NCBI RefSeq assembly: GCF_947179165.1 | Contig: NC_077243.1 | Location: 29,960,001 to 30,024,000 of the forward strand | Length of the DNA: 64,000 bases | DNA from: Solanum dulcamara | Taxonomy: Eukaryota > Streptophyta > Magnoliopsida > Solanales > Solanaceae | Direction of reading: 5' to 3' | In this document: positions 47,201 through 58,169 of the stretch, one piece after another | How positions within the stretch are numbered: position 1 is the stretch's first letter | Layout of the letters: each line of letters opens with the position of its first letter | Notes under the pieces: model-generated | Database searches by the model: none | The model's input: only the letters and a program-made list of their open reading frames with translations | What the model was told of the DNA's origin: nothing | Position numbers and translations under genes: made by a program

Positions 47201-50200
47201 TATTTAATGCATGAAATAAAAAAATAATTATTAAAAATAGAGGTATATTTAATAATAAATTTCTAAGAGTTTGTTAAGACTTTATATGAATTTTATATGA
47301 TCTAGTTAAAAGCTATTATATATGGTGTGGTCCAGAAATTAAACTAACCGTTATAGAATTGGTACTCAATTGTCTTAGATTCATCCTCCCAAGCTCTCCA
47401 TGTCCTCATCTGCATTTTAATGTACGCAAATCATGAATTAGTGCCTCCTTAGTCTTAAACATTTCTTTAATGAAAACTTTAATATATTGATTAAATCAAC
47501 GACTAACAAACATATAAAAGAAGTTACCCTTAGTTTGCCAAATCCCCAAGTTGTAATACAATATAGCACATGTGCAACGGCTAACACAAAGATAAAAATG
47601 TGGAGCTGGTGCATTGCATATTTTGAAGCAAATTGGATTTTCCCCTGTATTTGAATCAGGATAAAAAGACAAGTTAGCAACATATTTATTCTATGATCAT
47701 ATCAGATCAATCACAAATATAATTATTTGGCTTTTTTATTTTAATAATAGAAGGAATCATTATCCTTTTTTTTCTACATTCATTAATTTGGGATCCGATT
47801 AATTTGAGTTTACATTAATAATTATCATTTTGAAAAGTAAGGTACTTTCTACAAAGGCGATTTCTTTCTTTGAACTCGAGTCATTATTATTGTATTGAAA
47901 GGAAAAAGTACACTCTATATTGATGTTCAGAGTTGAAAAAAATTAAAGTCTTAATCATGTACTTAAGACATTTCTCTTGGTTAATTTTACTCATAAATAT
48001 TTGATCTTTACCCATTATAAAAAGTAAAAGAATAAAATTATTTTGCTTGTTAAAATAACTCTACTTTGTCCATTACAATAGTAAGTAAAAAAATTAATTT
48101 TTGTTATAGTAAAGTAAATGAACTTTATTCAAAGTGAAATTATAAAACTTTACCGATTATAATAATAAAGTCATCTTAATGATAAGTTTTGAAATTATAG
48201 TAGGGTAAAGTTTAGTGATTTTACTATTATAGTGGGTAAAGTTCAACTAAATATGATAAAAAAAATAGTTTGAGACGTTACTTTTATAGTAATTAAAATT
48301 TAGAGGCTTTATTATCACAATGGGTAAAGTTTACTTATTGTTATAAATAATAAAATTTACCGTATATAAATGAATTAACCAAATTTAACTGTCAAGCAGG
48401 TTGCTCAGATGGTAAGCATCCTCTATCTCCAACTTGATGTCGTAAGTTTGAGTCACCAAAAGTGCATAAACGGTGTGAGCTCCTAGGAAGGAGTAAAAAA
48501 CTAAGTTCCCAAAAAGAAATTCAAAGAATACCTTAATTCTACATGGGTCATAATATTGGTCATCAATATGTTTGTCTATGTTACATGGATGCCAAGAGCG
48601 TCCAACACTCTTAGAAATACATATCTTAGACACAGAATCCTGTACGATCGTTAAGAATAATGATATGAACCCCAATAACATAAGTTCTACATCCACCACA
48701 AATGCAAAATAAAAATTGTTAGTCGAAAAATCAAATGAGTTTCATTCTATTGAAAAAACAAATTTTCTTTTACCTGACTTGATCTTCTCAAGTGCTTCAT
48801 ATAGTGGTCTCTTTTGTTTCTTCCATAACCACTGTAAAAATATTAAGAATATAAAAAGGGCAACCAAATGATATGTTGTAGAGAGAGAGAATTTTTTAAT
48901 TAAAAAAAAGGTAACCTACTGTAAGTATGTAATTGGCAATTACTATTCTATCCATCTTAGATTTTTTGGTTAATATTGGCTCGTCAATTGATGATTTAGC
49001 TAACTTTTGGAAAAGAAAAACTAGTTAAGAATTATTTTAATCTTGAAAGTTGTGTGAGGAAAAATCCAAACTCAACAGGTGGACAATTCAGCTACAAGGA
49101 TACGCGATAAATATAACAGGTCAGATGTTATTCAACAAAAGTAGTATCAAACATGAGAGGTATAAAATAAAAGCAGGGAAAAAAATAAAAATAAAAAAAG
49201 AGTATATAAAATAAAATTGAGTATGAATTAGATTATGATGTAATTTAAATGAACAAAAATACATAAAAATTAGAAAAATGAGAAAAAAGAGTAAAGAAAA
49301 AATAAACAAATAATGAAATAAATGAGAAAAAGAAGAAGAAATGAAGTATATAAAATAAATATTGAATATAAATTAGATTATGATGTAAAAAGAAAATAAA
49401 GAATAAAATAATTTGAAAAAATATAAAATTAATAAAAAAAAGTAGAGTTATAAAAAGTAAAAGAAATAATAAAAAAATTAAATTAAATAACTAAAACTAC
49501 AAGAATATGAGACATATTTTGTAAGAGACATTTAACCGTAAATAGTTTACTTCTATACCAACCAGGCCATCAAATTCCAAAGTCGAGGCACGGGCTGGGT
49601 AGAGCCAAGTGCCAAGCCATATTGTCAACTTTATAATTGTAAGTATTATATTATTTAGAAATAATATATAAGTATCTTTTGAACTATGATCAAAAATAGA
49701 ATAAATACACTTTAAAAGCTGACGTGTCACAGAAAGTGTGCACATTTTTTTGAAGGTAAGTAATAAATGAAAAAATTAGACACATATTTTTTTTAATTGG
49801 TAACTTTATAATTAGTTGATACACATAGTTATTGATATTAAAATTTATATATATTTAACTATTTTCATTTCTTTCTATATAAAATATTTCTTTTAGTTTC
49901 TTCCTCATTTTAAACTTTTTATTTTTTTTCTTTCATTAATTTCTTATCTTTTCAATTTTAACTATTTTAAAAAATTTATGCAGATTTTTCAGAAAATAAT
50001 TAAAAAGTTTTCTTTAGTTTTAACGTTTTAATCTTTTTTTGCTTATTTAATTTTTTTTCACTTGTTTTAATATTCATTCGAAATTAAATTATTTTAAATA
50101 CAAGTTATTTGAAATTAATTTTGAAATCAAATCAAAAGGAAAGACAAAGAAAACAAAATCAATAGAAAAATAAAAGAGAAAAGACAATAAATGAAGGTTA

Positions 50201-50843
50201 AAAAAAATTTAAAAATTTAAATACAAGGATTTTTTTAAAAATAAAATTATGTGTATTAATTTAATTTAAATACAAAATAAATAAAATAAAAAATATATAT
50301 TTGCTGATGTGACATGTGCACAAACACATTCAACTTACTTGATTGAAGGTGCCACATCAGCACAAAAGATGCACGAAAATGCGAAACAAATGAGTTTGGA
50401 GTAATAAGATCCTAGTTAAGTTAAAATGCGTCATTAAAATTTCGGTCATAGTTGAAAATACTTATGCATTATTTCTACTGTTTACCTAAAGTTCATTTAC
50501 ATTTATACGTTTTTAAGCCCCCCCCCCCCCCCCCCCCCCCTCCTACTTTTCCTCTTAAACATTTTGGTCTCTTCCCTCCTAAAAAATTGACTTGTTTCTC
50601 ACTGATAGCATGGACTTGTATAAACATCATGAAAAGCCAACATATTCTGTGATTGAACCATATATACAAATGTTAAAGGAAAAAAGAAAAATGAATGTTT
50701 ACCTCTCCAAGACGATGAATAAATTGTTCAATGAAAAGGGAGACGACAACTAATACAAAGCAAACCACGGCAATAGCCCATGTTGGTGTATTGTCCAGTG
50801 GACGTTCATCACACGTTGTAATTGTACACCTCGTGCTAGCCAT
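44209..50843 (-). CDS. MLO: MLO seven-transmembrane protein, clade V-like
   Basis: There are fifteen exons, in transcript order: 50843-50703, 48831-48774, 48686-48532, 47644-47528, 47409-47349, 46934-46846, 46756-46682, 46555-46461, 46366-46317, 46058-46018, 45877-45701, 45531-45496, 44964-44897, 44706-44646 and 44535-44209. All introns are GT-AG with matching phases, giving 516 aa without stops. Seen: TM1 about residues 21-42 ([12 protein letters not shown]), [111 protein letters not shown]. The calmodulin-binding helix [12 protein letters not shown] is at 425-436 with W429. MLO proteins are plasma-membrane proteins gating calcium; loss of clade V members gives powdery mildew resistance. Clade V placement is by similarity of the mid-region. 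The C-terminus ends [11 protein letters not shown]..., close to the clade V [DE]F[ST]F tetrapeptide but with Leu for Phe. Intron 1 is 1.87 kb. Confidence 0.93.
48832..50702 (-). other. Long intron 1 of the MLO gene
   Basis: The 1871-bp intron is mostly A/T-rich low complexity (notably 49140-49500 and 49790-50300) and contains a run of 23 C at 50518-50540 close to the donor. No coding element was recognised. Other introns of the gene are far shorter. Confidence 0.8.
50518..50540. repeat. Uninterrupted poly(C) tract of 23 bases (poly(G) in the transcript)
   Basis: Twenty-three consecutive C on the plus strand, followed by TCC. It lies in MLO intron 1, 163 bp downstream of the exon 1 donor. Long G/C homopolymers are rare in plant DNA. 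The length is prone to sequencing error. Confidence 0.9.
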
Positions 50844-50993
50844 TAAGCTTCAATATCAATTGCTTATTCTTTCAGATTGGATTATAACTTACTTATTTTT
50901 GAAAGACAAAAGGAAAATTTATGAGATGCTTCTTTCGAAAAAGAAAACAGAGCTTTATATTTGTATGTATATATAAGCTCTGTGATATATTTG

Positions 50994-51001
50994 TATTTAT
51001 A
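50994..51001 (-). promoter_or_regulatory. TATA box candidate of the MLO gene
   Basis: TATAAATA on the minus strand, 151 bp upstream of the start codon. It is followed by an AT-rich leader with another TATATATA near 50970, so the true start site could be either. Confidence 0.5.
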
Positions 51002-51659
51002 GAGAATATGTTGATGACTTTTCAAAACTTTGATTCAATTACGGAGTCAAAGAAGTTACTCATACATTCCCCAAGTAACAACCTTGCATTAAGGTAATAT
51101 GTCGTATAGATTATGAATCATCAAAAAACATATTCATACGCTTTAACTGATTAAAACAAAAAATGGATGGAAGTAAATTCTCAAAATCTTAAAGGTACTA
51201 CGTAACTTAGCTTCAAATATATATAAGTCGAGCACGGGGCAATTATGAGGGTTTTTTAAGCAGATTCATAATATGAAGCAATAAATACACGAAGAAGTTA
51301 AAGGAGGTTTAACATTTACTATATATACGTAAAATATAATTTTAATCATAAAATAATATATTTTTTTATTAAAGAAGATTCGGATGAACTCCTGAACCCT
51401 TACTAGCTCCGCAACTAATAGTAAAATCAGTTGAGTCATGACTAAGCTTCTATATAAAACAAGTGATGTATATGGTTTTGTCTTTATTAACATGTGACAT
51501 TTTGTGATGTAACATGTTAGCATCGTGGCCCAAAATAAGAAGTGGATGGTAGACATAGATATCGAACAATTGCTTACGATTTTGAAAATTCAGAAGGGAG
51601 ATTAGTCTATGGTAGTAGTTTTGGCAGATGGCAAGCTTTGCAAGAGAATACGTAATTGA

Positions 51660-52612
51660 CCATTTCTTATCTTAATTTGGATCGATTAATGAATAATGAA
51701 TTGACTTTATATGTATAATATAAGTTAGGATGAGATAAGTTATACTGAAATTAGTTATAATGGGATAAGTTATACTGAGATTATTTCTTATTGATTGTTT
51801 GTTTTGTTGCATAAATTTTAAGAACAAGTTGTTTGTTTACAAAAATATCCTTCACTTTATTTAGTTTTTTTTTATATTTTCTTTACAAGTTTTAGTTATT
51901 CATTCTTAAAAATAAAATTTTCATCTTATTTACCTTAAATATTTGTGTGTGTGCATTTCCATGATGATACCATATGTATTTAAAAATAAAACATTCATCT
52001 TATTTAGCATAAAAATAGAACTTTCATCTTAAGTTTATTAAAATAAAAGAAGATTTATTATTTATATCACTTCATTTAAGCACACATCAATCTTAAATAC
52101 TAAAGTTTTCATTTTAGTAAATATATAAAATACAAGTTTTCAAGTGACTAAAAAAAATATAATTAAAAATATGTAATTTAATAGTAGAGAAATTAAAATA
52201 TAAATAAACATTAGAATTAGTCAAATAAATTAATAAATAAAAATTATATTTTTATAGTCTAATTTTTTAATTAAAAAATATAAAGAATTATCTTTAAAAT
52301 AAAGAGTAGTGAAGATTATAAATGTTATTATACATGGTATTAAAAATGATATGAATATACATGAATGTGAAAAGTGAGGTATAAAAAAGATTTAAAGGGA
52401 TATTTTTGTCATTTTCTCTATTTTATCCCGGGATAAGTTATTCCGAAATTACTATACCATCCAAGAGGAGGGATAACTTATTCCAATACTAATTATTAAT
52501 TTCGTGATAAGTTATCCCAGACTTGTCAATCAAACAACAAATTAAGTGACACTATAATTTAATTTGGAGATTATTTGATGTTATTCTTCACACCAAACAA
52601 CCCCTTAGAGAA
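51660..52612. mobile_element. Degenerate TIR-type element with GGATAAGTTAT repeats
   Basis: GATAAGTTAT occurs several times at the left (51694-51775), and GGATAAGTTATTCC/GGATAACTTATTCC occur in both orientations at the right (52428-52520). The right end reads CACACCAAACAACCCCTTA, like the end near 15470-15490. This pattern belongs to a common Solanaceae fold-back/hAT-type MITE group. Target duplications were not found. The middle is plain AT-rich sequence. Confidence 0.4.
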
Positions 52613-52789
52613 TTAGCTCTAATTGACTTTTGGGATTAAACTTGTGGATCATCAAATAAAACATTAAATAAGGAATAGTCAAAAACAAATACTTGAATAC
52701 CAAATATCCCGAAATTAAGTGAAAATAAGGTACCGAGATCTCTAGCTCACGTCTTGGAAAGTCGAAAACCTAAAACTACTACTATTGTT

Positions 52790-53335
52790 TACTCTAGAAC
52801 CTATGTTGAAGCGGGATCCTTTGTTTGATCCTAATGAAGAAATTGCAATTGCTATAGCATGTACCTCATTGTTTTCTCTTTAGTCTCAGCAGTAGGAAAA
52901 TCATTGTGAAGCTCGAGAGACTTTGTTCGATAGATCCTATCAAAATCAATCATTGAAAGGAAAAACACTAACCTATATTGAAATCCTTGCCTCACAAAAT
53001 TTTATCAACATCAGGTGAAAAAGCTAATCAGACATTATTATGTGCTCATTCACCTTAATTCACAAGTAAAAGTTCCAAACAACGTATGCGCGAAGAACAG
53101 TATCAAACATAGCATTAAAAAATATATACCATGTAGTATCCCCTTTGAGAGGATGCCACTTACGAAACAAAAGCTAATTTTGTACTTACGTCATTTAGAA
53201 GAAACTTATGCCAAAAGATATTCACAAACATATTTAATAGTGGAAAAAGGCCCATGCGAATAAAAGATTGAAAGTGCAGCCTTTTCTTTTTTTCTTGCGC
53301 CCTCCAAAAATTTCTTAGATGAAATAGACTATCAG
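52790..53335 (+). other. Coding-like but broken stretch, unrecognised
   Basis: Plus-strand frames show pieces with protein-like composition interrupted by stops: KRDPLFDPNEEIAIAIACTS, NNVCAKNSIKHSIKKYIP, RLKVQPFLFFLRPP. I do not recognise the family. It may be a decayed gene or retroelement fragment. A longer frame at 53015-53263 covers part of it but has no start context. Confidence 0.25.
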
Positions 53336-53399
53336 AGCTTCATTTTAAAACGGCAATCCCCTTCTTAAATAGTCGACACATTTAGAAAACATCATTTTG

Positions 53400-55732
53400 A
53401 AATTTTATTTCCAATTCAACACCATTGCGGGTCCATAAAATACACAAAACTCAAACTAGTAATTATCACAAAACTATTATCTTCCTTTGTGCATAATGAC
53501 AAATCAAAGTATAAACTCGATACATGGCATCGATTGAGTTAAAAGCACACTTTAAAATAGCAAAACTAGTCACCCAGTTCAAGTTGCAAGCATATGGTTT
53601 TATTTTCACAAGCCTTCAAAATTTCATACATAATCGCCACATGTATCATGTACAAGTCCCCAAAATATTTACAAAAACTAGATGCATATGCAGATGTGAT
53701 CTTCACCAGGGCTCCCAAAAAGTCTACTCCAAATGGCCATCTTCTAATCTCGTCTCGCGCATTACCTACGATAGAAAACAACTATCGCTAAGCATAAAGC
53801 TTAGTGGTGTATAAACTTTGGGCTTGGAACCATTAAATTCACCAATTCCCTTGTTCATCGTAGGTGGCTCAATAAGGTAACGGTAAGTCCAAGTGAACAA
53901 GTATAACAAAGTATCGAATACAAACTTTGGATAGTTTAGAAATATCAACACTACTATTCGAAGGCTCAAGTATCAAGAAAACTTATAATTCAATTCAAAA
54001 AGTTGTCAAATAATTAATTTTGCCCAATATGCACGTCATGCCATCACACTAAGCACAATCATTATCAAGACGGACCGAAGTCTCGAAATCAAGAAGGACC
54101 GAAGCCCATATCAAGAAGGACCGAAGCCCATATCAAGAAGGGTCGTCACCCAATATCAGGAGGATCAAGAACCATGTTGAAAATGGTTTTCTACTCGTAC
54201 TCGAAAATGGATGAAAATTCATTGTCAAGACGAAATGTATATCCAAAGTCAAGATGGGCAAGATCCGAATCGAGAGGCATGCCAATATCGATGACAAGTC
54301 ACCGTAACAAGAAGGACAAAGTCCTAACAAGAATGCAAAATGATCAATCAATTCGTACAAGTGGGCGATTTAGCGAAAGTTTGACAATACTTGAGATAAT
54401 AAACATATCATGATATAAGACGAAGAGTAAGGAAATAACACATCAAGATACTTCAAATTTCAGAAAATAAAATATTTCAAGTTCAAGTTTATACACAAAT
54501 CTTGGTGTTTTAGCACATAACAAGTTCTACCACAACTCGAGGAGTTCAATTCATCTACGTCATAAACCAACCAAAGTCTACTTCATTAAACAATTCCTCT
54601 TAGCTTGTATAAGAGCATATACACCTTAAATACACAATTAAAGATCTACTTAAGTTTAAAAGTCTCAACATATCGAAACTCAACATGAAATCAACAAAAA
54701 TCATCCCAAACTATCAAAACAGGAATTCTGGACAGCACTACTATCTTGTATGATTGCTCAGTTTCGAAGGGGTAAATGAGATAAATAGGCTTTGTGGCCA
54801 ACGAAAGTTATAGATATATGTCTTAAGGTCTCAACCAATTTTGAATCACCCCTACAGTAATTTTGTACAAAACGATATGCCCAAAATACCAACAGTAGTC
54901 CATGTAGGATTTTCAAAATAAAAAATCTGGCAGCACCTCCCCTGTACTTCATCACCCTTTTTCGAGTATATAAATGCAAATTTGGGTGTTAGAGACTAAA
55001 TGAAAGTTTTTAATCTATGAAATAGCTTTCTATAACATCTTGAATCACTCTAAACTAAGCTTTACACAAGGAGTTATACTAAAATTACTAACAGCAGTCC
55101 CATCCAGAAATGGGTTTGCCAAACAGGAGTTTATTCTCCCAATTTCGAAAATAGCAACTTATCAACAACATCAACAACAATATCAGCATTCATTATACAT
55201 CATAACTTAACTAATTTCACCCATTTAATCCAATCAAATAGCTCATAATCCATGAATCTCAACAAGGCAACAAACAAGTTTATAACGCTACTTCCTCCGT
55301 TCTAATCCGTTAAATCTCTAAACAAGCTTGTTAACAAGAAGAAAAAAAGAACCTCAATCTTACCTTTGGTGTGTAACAATACGTCAACACACTCCTTCTT
55401 AGCTAATTTTTAGCTCAAACTGAAGGCAACACAACGTGCAACACCTTTCTCTTCACGAGCTTCGGAAGAGAAAATGGGCCTGACCCGACTTGGAATCGAG
55501 TTGGGCCGAATTCATGCTCAACTTGACCTTTCTGCCTTAAAACATCCATACCTCTTTAACCAATGTCCCCTATAGTCTCATGACTTATGGTTGGAAAGGT
55601 ATTTCAATTATCTACAACTTTCATTTTAGGAGTTTTCCCAAATTTCCAAATTTCGATGAAGTTATGGCCTTCCGAAGTTAGATCACCTGAAATATAACTT
55701 TAAAAAAAAATAAAAAAAATTGGGGTGTTACA
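53400..55732 (-). mobile_element. Reversed gypsy LTR (left limit uncertain)
   Basis: The right end reads TTGGGGTGTTACA (55732), the reverse of a TGTAACACCCCAA LTR start. The interior has no coding potential, and the block ACTATCGCTAAGCATAAAGC, seen in long LTRs of this kind, lies near 53781. A short tandem repeat occupies 54070-54145. The left boundary is not resolved; about 53400 is a guess from composition. Confidence 0.45.
54064..54145. repeat. 22-bp tandem repeat (AAGGACCGAAGCCCATATCAAG type)
   Basis: Three to four imperfect units in a row: AAGACGGACCGAAGTCTCG, then two near-identical AAGGACCGAAGCCCATATC units, then a diverged AAGGGTCGTCACCCAATATC unit. It is confined to the reversed LTR. 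Confidence 0.7.
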
Positions 55733-57650
55733 TACCATAAGACAGATTTTGATAAATTTAAATGTGAAAATCCAGAAGTTCACTCACTTCAGATATTGGC
55801 TTGGCATAAAAACTATTCTATGTAAGAGACACTGATCCAATAGCAAGCAGATTTACAATTAATAGCTTTCAAAGAAAGCAATGCCTTTACACCTAGTTTA
55901 TCTTCAGAAAAGAAATGATGTCAGGAATGTCCGAAAATCTGAATTAGGGATCAGTATCTAAATTAGTCTTTGTTTTCGACTTCTATTGAAAAGAATTTAA
56001 TCTTTTTATTGGCTTCTAATGGAGGAAGTCTATCATAATCATCATGACTTGAGTCTTCATTTTCATCCATATGGAAATTGTAAGATTGCGTATCCTATTT
56101 TGAACTCTTTACTACTGTGGATTTGAAGGTCTTTGGCCTGCACAGGGACTAAACACAACGTAAGAAAATTTCTGAACAAAAATTATTCAGGGGAGAAGAC
56201 CACTAGACCATAGCATGACTCTTCCTGAGAAGCATCCAGTAACAGACTCTTGCCAGCCAATCAAACAACATTGCATAGTAAATTGAAGCCATTATGTATT
56301 AGCCAAGATGGATGCCGCCAGGAGGTAGTATGATGTTTCAATTAGGATTGAATCAACAAAAAATTATCCTCTATTTTGCATATATTATGTGGGGAGTATG
56401 CAGACCAAAGTATCATTTAAGTTGGGACATTGAGTCATAAAGACCAACTAGATGAAATCAACACCTAGTAAAACACATAGCACTGTGGTTATATCTATAA
56501 ACTGATTGACATATTATGCTGGAACAGAAAAACCTAGAGACTTGCTATAAAAAGGTGGAAAGGTGGATGTAAAAGAACACAAAGTCAAAATAAGATTGTA
56601 GCTTCAATCAAGATATCATGATTGCTCTTCAATCTCAATAACCTTTGTAATGATGCTAGCTGCAAAAAAAAAATGAATGGCATAAAATCAACAACTATGA
56701 TAAACCTCAAAGGGATAGGAAATACCAAATCAAAATACTCTTTTAAATTTTGCTGGAAATATTGCTAATGAATTTTCACCTTTCGCATCTGTTACCTTCA
56801 CATTCGAAAAAAAAACTAAAATTTTGGTACCAACAAAATTCATACAGAAAACCAAATTACTTGAATAAGGTTGGAACTTCGAAGGTCCAGAACATGCATA
56901 ATGGTTTGCTCTTTTTGAAATCAAAAATTCTTGCCCTCTTCAAATTCTTCCTTCCCCCTCTTATGCCTTCTTCCTCCTCTCCAAAACCCTAATAATTCCT
57001 AGTTTTATTTTTTTTCTTTCTATCAGTCTCTCTCCTTATTTTTGAAAATCTAAAATAACCAGAATACCCTCGTAGGAAAACATAGACGACAGACACAGAA
57101 AAGAGAGTCAGTTATATTGGAGATGTTTAGGAACAAATGCTGTCACTTTAGCCGTCTATGGGTCACCCAGTATAGAAACAGAAACAGGGACATTTAATTA
57201 AGGGTGACAAAAATGTGTTGGAATTTAAAAAGAGTGACAACGTTTTAAAAATTGAAAGTTAGTGACAATTTTATGGTTAGCAATTAATGAGTTTTGACCC
57301 AAGTCCTCAAGTTTTTTTTATACACTTTGACCCATTCTCATAAAACCCTAACCTAAAAAAAAGGTGCAACTTTTTCTCTTTCTCATTCATTCATTTTTTT
57401 CTCTCTTGCTTCATCCTCATCGACTCTTATTTTTCTTCTTCTTCTTCTTATTTCTCCTTGTGTTGGTATTACTGTGCCTAAAAGAAGAGAGAGAGAGCAG
57501 AGCACCTCTTTTCTTTTTCTCTTTTTTTGTAATTTGAAAATTATTTAAAATTTCTTCAATCTGAAACTAAATTGCATTGGTGTGACATTGGACATTGCTT
57601 GAGAGGTGATTTTTGACCATTTTGATTATTAAATATTGTTGATTTGTTTC
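55733..57650. other. Non-coding stretch left of the MULE region
   Basis: No open frame with recognisable similarity. The stretch around 57350-57480 is CT-rich (TTCTTCTTCTTC). Nothing else is supported. Confidence 0.4.
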
Positions 57651-57664
57651 TACTACTCATTTGA

Positions 57665-58080
57665 ATTTTTTTGGTCACTGCTGAATTCATTTCAGCAATT
57701 GTTGGATATGTTTCAGCAACTGTTTCATCATCAGTTGAATCAAATGTAGCAAATGATGAAACAAATGCAACTATTATATATGTTACAATAATATTTTCAC
57801 TAATTATTGCTTATATTTTTTTATCAGTTGTTAAAACACATTCAACAAATATTATTGTAAGTTCTGCAGCAGTTGCTGAATATATTTCAGCAATTAATGC
57901 ATCAATTACTGAAATAAATACTGCAAACTGAAACATATTCGACAACTGTTATTTTAGATGCTTTAGGTGCTACAACAATTAATGCAGCAATTGCTGAAAC
58001 TTTTTCAACAATTGTTGCATCAATTACCAAACAGATACAGCAATTGCTGAAATTTTTCAGCAATTGCTAAATAAACTGCA
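57665..58080. repeat. CAGCAATTGCTG-type repeat cluster, left of the MULE transposase
   Basis: Short near-palindromes based on TTCAGCAATTGCTGAA recur every 15-40 bp (for example 57696-57730, 57855-57910, 57975-58070), mixed with TTCAACAATTGTT variants. One frame stays open (57671-57931) and gives a repetitive A/S/T/I/V-rich peptide, which I read as a by-product of the repeats. The same motif recurs at 59740-59890, 60740-61160 and 63865-64000. Confidence 0.7.
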
Positions 58081-58169
58081 GACAGAATCAGAAGAAAATT
58101 ATGACCATTTATTTTTGAATCATAATATAGGTACCTACATTTAACTCCATCAATGGAGAATAAAATATA

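Noticed and set aside
50452..50652. Frame with a poly-proline run
   Set aside because: The prolines come from the C23 homopolymer in MLO intron 1; the frame has no other support.
53127..55737. TACCA on both sides of a TG...CA segment (53132-55732), suggesting a complete LTR with target duplication
   Set aside because: The left TG (TGTAGTATCCCC) is unlike the LTR ends of this group and coding-like sequence seems to run across it; a 5-base match is expected by chance at this distance. Kept only as a possibility.
57671..57931. Open frame of 86 codons rich in A, S, T, I and V
   Set aside because: It coincides with the CAGCAA/TTGCTG repeat cluster; the open frame follows from the repeat unit and has no family resemblance.
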